Positions 7,372-13,558 of a stretch of DNA of 14,660 nucleotides are shown here, piece after piece. The DNA is from DAOTZU01 sp034433995. GTDB lineage: Bacteria > Chloroflexota > Anaerolineae > UBA1429. Each line of letters starts with the position of its first letter. Position 1 is the first letter of the stretch. The DNA lies in contig DAOTZU010000133.1 of assembly GCA_034433995.1 (NCBI GenBank), positions 1-14,660 of the forward strand, written 5' to 3'. The notes below the pieces were generated by a model. It was not told where the DNA came from. It saw only the letters and a list, made by a program, of their open reading frames with translations, and did no database searches. Position numbers and translations under genes: made by a program.

Positions 7372-8061
7372 ATGCTCTTGGCGATCGATACGGCCACCCG
7401 TTATGCCAGCATCGCCCTCTATGATGAGTTGGGGATTGTGGCGGAGCACACGTGGCGTTCGCAGAACAACCACTCGGTGGAGGTGTTGCCGGCCATCGCC
7501 GCGCTCCTTGCTCAGCAAGGTCTCACGCCCCAGGCGCTGCGCGCGGTGGCCGTGGTGCAAGGGCCGGGGTCCTTCACCGGCTTGCGCATCGGCATGAGCA
7601 TCGCCAAGGGGCTCTGTCTGGCCTTGGAGATTCCCATCATCGCCATCCCTACGTTGGATGTGATCACCTACGCCGTGGGCGATCCGGGCGGGCCGGTATG
7701 GGCCGTCTTGGAGGCGGGCCGAGGGCGCATCGCCGTGGCCAAGTATCGTTTCGCGCAAGGGCTGCCGGTGCAAGAGGGCGAGATCCAGGTGTGGTCGGCG
7801 GCGGAGTGGGTGGTGCCGGGGGAGGATCCCGTCCTGGTGGCCGGCGAGATCGGCCCGGAGCTGGCCGAGCGCCTGGCGCAACAGCCCCATGCCGACCGCA
7901 TTGCCATCTCTTCTCTGGCCGGCTCGTTGCGCCGCGCCGGTTATTTGGCCGAGTTGGCCTGGGATCGGTGGCAGGCAGGCCGGGTGGACGACCTCGACCA
8001 GCTCTCGCCCATCTATCTCCATTATGCTACCCCAGGCGCGGCCCAAGAAGCGGGATCGTGA
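7372..8061 (+). CDS. tsaB: tRNA t6A biosynthesis protein TsaB
   Basis: TsaB is the non-catalytic ASKHA-fold partner that dimerises with TsaD for t6A37 synthesis. The 229-residue protein begins MLLAIDTATRYASIALYD (1-18) and has the signature GPGSFTGLRIGMSIAKGL (64-81). Length fits the family (about 220-235). ATG 7372 follows GAGGACGG. The stop is 4 nt before rimI, a common arrangement. The catalytic subunit TsaD is not encoded in this window. Confidence 0.95.
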   Translation: MLLAIDTATRYASIALYDELGIVAEHTWRSQNNHSVEVLPAIAALLAQQGLTPQALRAVAVVQGPGSFTGLRIGMSIAKGLCLALEIPIIAIPTLDVITYAVGDPGGPVWAVLEAGRGRIAVAKYRFAQGLPVQEGEIQVWSAAEWVVPGEDPVLVAGEIGPELAERLAQQPHADRIAISSLAGSLRRAGYLAELAWDRWQAGRVDDLDQLSPIYLHYATPGAAQEAGS

Positions 8062-8065
8062 GCCG

Positions 8066-8710
8066 ATGAACCTTGAAGGGTTACCCTATACTTTGGCACC
8101 GATGACGCTGGACGATGTGCCCACCGTGGCCGAGTTGGAGCAGGTGATCTTTACCCTGCCTTGGTCAGCCAACGCTTTTAGCTACGAACTGCGCCATAAT
8201 CCCTCGGCGGAATATCTGGTGCTGCGCTATGCGCCGTGGATCATCAAGGATGAGCGGCCGCTGCCTCGCTCGGTGAAGCGTTTGTTGGGCGCGCCCAGGC
8301 TCGATCCCTCCATCCTGGGCTACGGTGGCTTCTGGCTGATGCTGGATGAGGCCCACATCTGTACCTTGGGGGTGCGCCCCGAATGGCGTGGCCGTGGCCT
8401 GGGCGAGCTGCTCCTGGCCGCGTTGATGGAACGGGCCTTGGCCCGCCAGGCCCATGTGATCACCCTGGAGGTGCGGGTGACGAACCTTACGGCGCAGAAT
8501 CTGTACCGCAAATATGGCTTTCAGGTGGTGGGGCAGCGCAAGCGCTATTATTCGGATAACGGCGAAGATGCGCTCATCATGACCACCGAGCCCGTGGATT
8601 CCCCGTCCTTCCAGGAGCGCTTCCACCGGCTCACCGATGTGCTCTTGCAACGGCTGTTGACCCAATCTCAGACGCTATCCCTGGTGGCAGCCGAGGACGA
8701 GAACAAGTAG
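8066..8710 (+). CDS. rimI: Ribosomal-protein-alanine N-acetyltransferase RimI-like GNAT
   Basis: This GNAT-fold enzyme is expected to acetylate protein N-termini from acetyl-CoA (ribosomal protein S18 in E. coli). Seen: acetyl-CoA loop RPEWRGRGLGELLL (104-117), then LEVRVTN..AQNLYRKYGF (134-152). E135 and Y147 keep the 12-residue spacing of catalytic E103 and Y115 in E. coli RimI. The 214-residue protein is longer than typical RimI (about 150-160): there is a basic insertion of roughly 27 residues (about 56-82) between core strands and a C-terminal tail of about 40 residues after 174. ATG 8066 is chosen because it lies 4 nt after tsaB and just before the domain; the open frame before it is a shadow of tsaB. 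Confidence 0.88.
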   Translation: MNLEGLPYTLAPMTLDDVPTVAELEQVIFTLPWSANAFSYELRHNPSAEYLVLRYAPWIIKDERPLPRSVKRLLGAPRLDPSILGYGGFWLMLDEAHICTLGVRPEWRGRGLGELLLAALMERALARQAHVITLEVRVTNLTAQNLYRKYGFQVVGQRKRYYSDNGEDALIMTTEPVDSPSFQERFHRLTDVLLQRLLTQSQTLSLVAAEDENK

Positions 8711-8728
8711 CACCCATGTGGGAGGGTT

Positions 8729-9535
8729 ATGGCCTCAAGCGCCTCATCGCGTCCCCTCATTCTGTTGACCAATGACGATGGCATCGACGCCCCAGGCCTG
8801 CTGGTCCTCCAGGAGACCTTGAGCGCTTTTGCGGAGGTGGCCGTCGTCGCGCCGGAGCACAATTGGTCGGCCTCGGGCCATTCGCGGACGATGCACAAGC
8901 CCCTACGGGTGCGGGCCACCCGGCTGGCCAATGGCGCGGAGGCCCTGGAAAGCAGCGGTTCCCCCTCCGATTGCGTGGCCCTGGCCCTTTTGGGCGTGCT
9001 CAAGGGCACGCCGGATCTCGTGGTGGCGGGCATCAACCTAGGGGCCAACGTGGCCCAGGATGTGACCTATTCGGGCACGGTGGCCGCGGCCATGGAGGGC
9101 GTCTTGATGGGGTTGAGCGCCATCGCGGTATCTCTGGATACGTACGATGTTGGCGATTACGGCCCGGCGGCGCGCTTTGCGGCCTCCTTGGCCCAGCGCC
9201 TTGTGCAGGCCGCCTTGCCGGAGCCTTTGCTGCTCAACGTCAATGTGCCGAACCTGCCCGAAGGGGAGATTCGCGGCGTGCAGATCACCCGTTTGGGGCG
9301 GCGCCTTTACCGCAACGCCTTGGTGGAACGCACCGATCCCCGTGGGCGCACCTACTACTGGATCGGCGGCGAGCCGCCCGATGGCATCCCGGAGGAGGGC
9401 ACCGATATCGGCGCCCTGGCCCACGGTTACATCTCGGTGACGCCGCTCTTGCTGGATTTGACCGATCATGCCAAGCTGCCCCTGCTCGCTTCGTGGAACC
9501 TGAACTATCCTGCCGTCAAGGCGCAGGGAGGATGA
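8729..9535 (+). CDS. surE: 5'/3'-nucleotidase SurE
   Basis: SurE hydrolyses nucleoside 5'- and 3'-monophosphates with a divalent metal. The metal ligands known from Thermotoga SurE (D8, D9, S39, N95) map with identical spacing to D16, D17, S47 and N103. The motifs are TNDDGIDAPG (14-23), NWSASGHS (45-52) and AGINLGANV (100-108). Length 268 is normal. The start ATG follows GGGAGGG. It is the last gene of the tsaE-tsaB-rimI-surE run, 18 nt after rimI and 70 nt before the membrane module. Confidence 0.95.
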   Translation: MASSASSRPLILLTNDDGIDAPGLLVLQETLSAFAEVAVVAPEHNWSASGHSRTMHKPLRVRATRLANGAEALESSGSPSDCVALALLGVLKGTPDLVVAGINLGANVAQDVTYSGTVAAAMEGVLMGLSAIAVSLDTYDVGDYGPAARFAASLAQRLVQAALPEPLLLNVNVPNLPEGEIRGVQITRLGRRLYRNALVERTDPRGRTYYWIGGEPPDGIPEEGTDIGALAHGYISVTPLLLDLTDHAKLPLLASWNLNYPAVKAQGG

Positions 9536-9605
9536 CCCCGTCGGCGCCACGGCGCGCTCCGGACGGATGCGATAGGATGATGTCACACCATCAAGCCCAG
9601 AGTCC

Positions 9606-11261
9606 ATGCCCATGAGCATCAACTGGTTGTCCCTGTTCGCGCTGGCCACGCCGCTGGCCGGGGCGTTCCTTGTCTGGCTTTTGCCGGCCCGGAGGGCGCT
9701 GCTTGTGCCCCGGCGGTGCCTCTATGGGGCCTGCCTCGGCGTGGTAAATATCTTGGTCCTTGTGGCCGGCGCGCAGCACGCCGAGTTGACCTTGCCCTTT
9801 TGGGGGGTGCTGGCTCCGGCGGGCGAGGCCTTGCGCTTTTCCTTTGACGCTTTGGGCACCACCATGGTGCTATTGTTGAGCGGGCCGTTGGCCCTGGCGG
9901 GGATCGCCCTGCTGACCAGACCCCTGGAGCGCTTGGAGGCGGTGGGCCTGTTGACCTTGCTGGCCGCGGGCATCGGCGCTTGCACGGCGGGGAACCTTTT
10001 GACCCTCTGTCTCACTTGGGGCTTGATGGATTTGGCCATGCTCATCATGGATACGCGGCGCATGCCGGAGGAGGGCCTGCCCCATGCCGTGCGCGATGTG
10101 GTGCTCAATGCCTTCTCCACCATCGCCTTGATGGCGGCCACGGTCCTGCTGGGCGCCGCCCAGGGCCACACAGCGTTCCCAGAATTGGTTTTGGCGGGCA
10201 CGCCGCTCAAGCTGCTCATGGCCGCGGCCTTGTTGCGGCTGGGCGTTTATCCTTTGCCGGGCAGTCTCAAGCGGCGCTGGGAGAGCTATCTCGTCTCCCT
10301 CAGCGTGGGCGGTTGCCTTTGGTTGCGGCTGGCCGGCTTGGCCCCCATCGGCCAGTTCAGGGTGGATTGGCTCATCTCCTTGAGCGTGTGGGGGCTCTTT
10401 CTCACCGGCGTCTTGGCCAGTTTGGCCACCGATTTTGCCACGGCGCTGCCCTACATCATCCTGCATGGGGTGGCCGCGGCCACCTTCGCGCCCATGTTGC
10501 TGGCCAAAGAGGGGATCGGCATCGCCTTCCTCTTCCTGGCCAATGCGAGTCTGTGTTTGGCGCTTTTGCGGGTGGATGTGCAGGTGCGGGCCGTGCCCCC
10601 GTTGGGGCGTTGGGCGCGGCTACCGTTGGTCATCGCCTTGGGATCGCTTTCGGGCTGGCCGCTCACGGCAGGGATCCTGGCCCGTTGGTCCCTCATACGT
10701 CTGGCATGGGTGACCGATGCCCGCCTCCTGGTCTTGGTGGAGGCCTTGTCCTTCCTCCTGGTATCGGTGCCCATCTGGCGACGTTTGCGCGTGGTGTTGC
10801 GCGAGACGCGCACCCGGGGCAATCTGCCTCTATGGAGCATCTATCTGGCCTTTGGCTGCGCCGCGCTGGTGGCCCTGTTGCTTGTGGCGCTCAGTGTGGA
10901 TGCGTCATTGGCCGGGCTGGTGCGTTTGGGCAGCACGGCCGAGCTGCCCGGCATACGCCTGCTCTTCTCGGCCGATGCACAGCTTTTGGGTCTCCTCGGC
11001 CTGACGGTGTTGGTGTTCCCCATTTTGGGGGGCTATGCCCTGCAACGGCTGTGGGCGCGCCCCTCGCGTTGGCTGCTCCAAGGCTTTGACGCCTTCAGCG
11101 CCCTGTTGGAGCTGGATTGGCTTTACGCCGGCCTGGAGCGGGCGCTGTACCGGCTGGGCCGCTGGCTCCACGCCGCGTCCCTGGCCGTCGAGGAGACCTT
11201 TTCCCTGGGTTGGGTGCTCATCTGGGGGCTGGTGATCCTCCTGTATTTGGTGGGGAGGTGA
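9606..11261 (+). CDS. Divergent NuoL/M/N-family (antiporter-like) membrane protein
   Basis: A very hydrophobic 551-residue protein with about 13-14 predicted membrane helices and the WPLTAG motif (351-356) that marks TM12 of NuoL/M/N and Mrp antiporter subunits. ELDWLY (502-507) resembles the C-terminal (L)D-W-(L/F)-Y signature of Mrp/Mbh-type subunits. Aligned by hand to E. coli NuoN through the TM7 Pro and the TM12 Pro, the lysine positions are R211 (TM7), R241 (TM8) and R360 (TM12). The TM5 Glu position is G139, with D142 three residues on. The canonical PFH/PLH motif is only PLPGS here. The start is ATG 9606 (or 9612); the ribosome site is weak. First gene of a coupled three-gene module. 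Likely role: ion or proton channel subunit of an unknown complex; not a standard complex I subunit. Confidence 0.75.
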   Translation: MPMSINWLSLFALATPLAGAFLVWLLPARRALLVPRRCLYGACLGVVNILVLVAGAQHAELTLPFWGVLAPAGEALRFSFDALGTTMVLLLSGPLALAGIALLTRPLERLEAVGLLTLLAAGIGACTAGNLLTLCLTWGLMDLAMLIMDTRRMPEEGLPHAVRDVVLNAFSTIALMAATVLLGAAQGHTAFPELVLAGTPLKLLMAAALLRLGVYPLPGSLKRRWESYLVSLSVGGCLWLRLAGLAPIGQFRVDWLISLSVWGLFLTGVLASLATDFATALPYIILHGVAAATFAPMLLAKEGIGIAFLFLANASLCLALLRVDVQVRAVPPLGRWARLPLVIALGSLSGWPLTAGILARWSLIRLAWVTDARLLVLVEALSFLLVSVPIWRRLRVVLRETRTRGNLPLWSIYLAFGCAALVALLLVALSVDASLAGLVRLGSTAELPGIRLLFSADAQLLGLLGLTVLVFPILGGYALQRLWARPSRWLLQGFDAFSALLELDWLYAGLERALYRLGRWLHAASLAVEETFSLGWVLIWGLVILLYLVGR

Positions 11262-11269
11262 GGAACCCC

Positions 11270-11962
11270 GTGCCGACTTGGCGCCTGTTCCATTTCGTTT
11301 GGACCTGGACCCCCCTACAGATTGCCTTGGGCCTGACCCTGGTCTCGGCCCTCATTTTCGTCGTAGAGGAGCGCCGCCTGACGGTTCTTGCCCTGCTCTT
11401 GCAATATGGCCTCTTGGGCCTACTCATGGCGCCCCATCTCTACCGGCCGGTCCTGTTCGTGCGCCTTGGCCTGGGAGGGGTGATCTGTCTGATGCTGGCC
11501 CTCACCGCCGGGAGTGTGCAGCGCCGGTTGGGCAGGCTGGCCCTGCTGGTTCGGGAGGGCCAGCTGCTGTGGCCTACGAACCTGGCGCCGGCGCTGCGCG
11601 CCATGAGTCTGGCCGGCATGGGGGCCATCTTTCGTTTGGTGGTGATGGCCTTGGGGGGATTGGTGGCCTACAATCTATGGCGCACCTATCCCCTTGGGTT
11701 CGTTCCCGCCGAGATCAACCTGGCCAGCTATTGGCTGATCTCCATCGGCCTCCTGATGGTCCTCACCAGCGCGGAGCCTTTGCGCATGGGGCTGGGACTC
11801 TTGACCTGCCTGAACGGTTTCGCCAGTTTCTATCTCCTCCTGGAGCAGGGATTGGTGGTCATCTCTTTGATGGGCGTGGCCGATGTGCTCATCGCCCTGG
11901 GCGTGGTCATCTGTGCCGAGGCCTGGTTGGCATCCTTGGGCGAGGAGGAAGCAGCGCCATGA
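11270..11962 (+). CDS. NuoK/HyfE-like membrane protein
   Basis: A 230-residue protein with about seven hydrophobic segments. The C-terminal third (about 152-217) reads as the three-helix NuoK fold: ASYWLISIGLLMVL, then LRMGLGLLTCLNG, then GVADVLIALG. Comparing by eye, the TM2 Glu of NuoK (E36) is Gly (near 176), while the TM3 Glu (E72) is Asp205. The N-terminal 150 residues add about four helices, making the length like HyfE (about 215) rather than NuoK (about 100). I chose GTG 11270 because GAGG lies 6 nt before it; GTG 11258 overlaps the previous stop (GTGA) but leaves no room for a ribosome site. Its stop overlaps the next start. Assigned by position and helix pattern, so moderate confidence. 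Confidence 0.62.
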   Translation: MPTWRLFHFVWTWTPLQIALGLTLVSALIFVVEERRLTVLALLLQYGLLGLLMAPHLYRPVLFVRLGLGGVICLMLALTAGSVQRRLGRLALLVREGQLLWPTNLAPALRAMSLAGMGAIFRLVVMALGGLVAYNLWRTYPLGFVPAEINLASYWLISIGLLMVLTSAEPLRMGLGLLTCLNGFASFYLLLEQGLVVISLMGVADVLIALGVVICAEAWLASLGEEEAAP

Positions 11963-13320
11963 GCATCCTCTGGATCGTTGGCCTGCCCTTGGCCGGCGCC
12001 CTGGTGGTGTTGGTGGTGCGCGAGGTGCGCCTGCTGGCCACTATCCTCACCACAGCGACTCTGGTCACCATGGCCATCCTCTGTTTGGCGCAAAGGCAGG
12101 CCGAGGCGATGATGCTTTTGGGGCGCTCGCTGAGCCTTTCTCCTCAGGAGGCGGTCGGCTTGGCGTTTTGCGCTGTGCTCCTGGCGGCGCTGACCCTTTA
12201 TTCGCAGAGTATCGCGCCCGGCCCCTTGGCCTATCCGCTGACCCTGGGGGCCATGGCCCTCTTTGCCGCGGCCACCATGATCCGTAACCTGGCCATTTCG
12301 GGGCTCTTGTTGGAGATGGGCGCCATGGTGGCGGTGATGCTCATCCCCGCCAAGCGCCCCGGCACAGCCATGACGGGCATGCGGGCGCTGGTTTTGCTGG
12401 CCCTTGCGGGGCCGCTTTTACTGCTGGCGGCCTGGGCCATGGAGAGCCGCGCCGTGGATCCCGCCAATGCGTTGTTGGTGCGCATCGGGGGGCTCTCGTT
12501 GATCGTGGCCCTCGGCATCGGCTTGGCGGTGGTCCCCTTCCATGTGTGGCTGCCACCCATCTTTCGTGATGGCAGCCCATTGGCCGTGGTGGTGTTGAGC
12601 GTTGTCTTGAACGTGACCTTGGTGTTGCTCTTGCGCAGCGTCACCCAAACTTCCCTTTGGTCTGGGGGCGTGGAGTTCTTTTCCACCTTGTTATTGTTCG
12701 GGGGCATGGCCACGGTGTTGGTGGGCGGCGGGATGGCCCTGGGGGCCACATCCCTCAGCCGTGCGCTGGCTTTCGCTGCCCTGGCAGACCTGGGGTTGGT
12801 GTTGATCGGTCTGGGGCTCAATACGCCGTCAAGCCTGGATGCGGCCACCTTTCAGGTTGTGTACCGGGGGTTGGGCATCGCCACCGTGAGCATGTCTTTG
12901 GGGATTATCCAACACTGTCTGGGCGGCGACGAATTCTGGCGCTTGCGTGGTGCCATGCGGCGCACGCCTCTGGCTATCTTGGGGCTTGTCTTGGGAGGCT
13001 TTTCCCTGGCCGGCCTGCCGCTCACGGCGGGCTTTACCAGCCATCTCTTGCTCTACCAAGCGTTGGCCAGCCAACGGCCGGATTGGGCCATGCTGGTGAT
13101 GGCCGGCAGCGTCGGGCCGGCATGGGCCTTTGTCCGCTGTGCCATCGGGGCCTTGGTTCCTGTGCCCACGTCGGCCGGCCAGCGCGAGCCCCTGTTGGCC
13201 GGATTGGTGGTGGTCTTTTTCAGCTTGCTGCTCTTTGCCTTGGGCGCCTATCCTCGGCTCCTCGCCCTGATCCCTTGGGAGAGCTTGGGGATCTCTCTGC
13301 AGGCGCTGCTGGGCCTGTGA
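11959..13320 (+). CDS. Divergent NuoN-like (antiporter-like) membrane protein
   Basis: A 453-residue, about 13-helix protein. VVPFHVWLP (191-199) and SLAGLPLTAGF (349-359) are clear TM7/TM12 signatures of the NuoL/M/N family, closest by eye to NuoN. Aligned without gaps to NuoN from the VPFHxW motif, the proton-path lysines are replaced: K217 by G188, K247 by N218 and K395 by H362. The TM5 Glu is kept as E119 in LLLEMGAM. ATG 11959 overlaps the previous stop as ATGA, with GAGGAGGAA upstream, so it is translationally coupled; the long frame upstream is a shadow of the preceding gene. Last gene of the module. It is probably a membrane subunit of the same complex and may not pump protons by the textbook mechanism. 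Confidence 0.8.
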   Translation: MSILWIVGLPLAGALVVLVVREVRLLATILTTATLVTMAILCLAQRQAEAMMLLGRSLSLSPQEAVGLAFCAVLLAALTLYSQSIAPGPLAYPLTLGAMALFAAATMIRNLAISGLLLEMGAMVAVMLIPAKRPGTAMTGMRALVLLALAGPLLLLAAWAMESRAVDPANALLVRIGGLSLIVALGIGLAVVPFHVWLPPIFRDGSPLAVVVLSVVLNVTLVLLLRSVTQTSLWSGGVEFFSTLLLFGGMATVLVGGGMALGATSLSRALAFAALADLGLVLIGLGLNTPSSLDAATFQVVYRGLGIATVSMSLGIIQHCLGGDEFWRLRGAMRRTPLAILGLVLGGFSLAGLPLTAGFTSHLLLYQALASQRPDWAMLVMAGSVGPAWAFVRCAIGALVPVPTSAGQREPLLAGLVVVFFSLLLFALGAYPRLLALIPWESLGISLQALLGL

Positions 13321-13323
13321 GGA

Positions 13324-13378
13324 GAGAACACGGAGGCGCGGAGGGCACGGAGAGGGACAGGAGATTCTTCGTGTTCTC
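13324..13378. repeat. CACGGAG-type intergenic repeat with inverted arms
   Basis: Iterations of (A)CACGGAG/GCGGAG occur over 13324-13356, with a reverse-complement copy near 13370-13382. GAGAACACG (13324-13332) is an exact reverse complement of CGTGTTCTC (13370-13378). The stem extends to 13 bp with two G-U pairs (13324-13336 with 13366-13378). It resembles degenerate CACGGAG intergenic repeats I recall from Chloroflexota and other environmental genomes. It starts 3 nt after a stop codon and may also act as a 3' end. Confidence 0.6.
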
Positions 13379-13492
13379 CGTGACTTGTTTCCAGAACACA
13401 CGGCACAGATGTTCTCGCACCATGGAGCTCCTCGCTTCCCTTCTCAGAGATCGGCTGGCGACCACACTCAGCGCAGAGGGATAAAGGGGAAC

Positions 13493-13516
13493 TTGGACGG
13501 CGCTTTGACCGTCTAA
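13493..13516 (+). terminator. Small hairpin, possible weak terminator
   Basis: Arms TTGGACGG (13493-13500) and CCGTCTAA (13509-13516) form 8 bp with one G-U pair and an 8-nt loop, followed by TTTATT. It could terminate read-through from the membrane module or be a leader hairpin of the next gene. The T run is short, so confidence is low. Confidence 0.3.
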
Positions 13517-13558
13517 TTTATTAAACCGTTCTTTCGTTCCGCCCATACATTAAGGAGC

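Larger units (their letters stand above)
13321..13558. other. 238-bp spacer between the membrane module and the GH5-like gene
   Basis: No convincing gene. It holds a CACGGAG-type repeat hairpin right after the NuoN-like stop, a middle stretch with no visible structure (about 13390-13490), a small hairpin at 13493-13516 followed by TTTATT, and an AAGGAG ribosome site (13552-13557) for the next gene. A TTGACC at 13505-13510 resembles a -35 box but has no matching -10 at 16-18 nt, so no promoter is claimed. Confidence 0.6.

Noticed and set aside
6811..8046. A 411-codon minus-strand frame opposite tsaE and tsaB
   Set aside because: TsaE and TsaB are certain on the plus strand; the antisense frame has no family resemblance.
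9536..9605. Promoter or terminator between surE and the membrane module
   Set aside because: A TAGGAT-like box is present near 9571 but no -35 at the right distance, and no stable hairpin with a T run was found.
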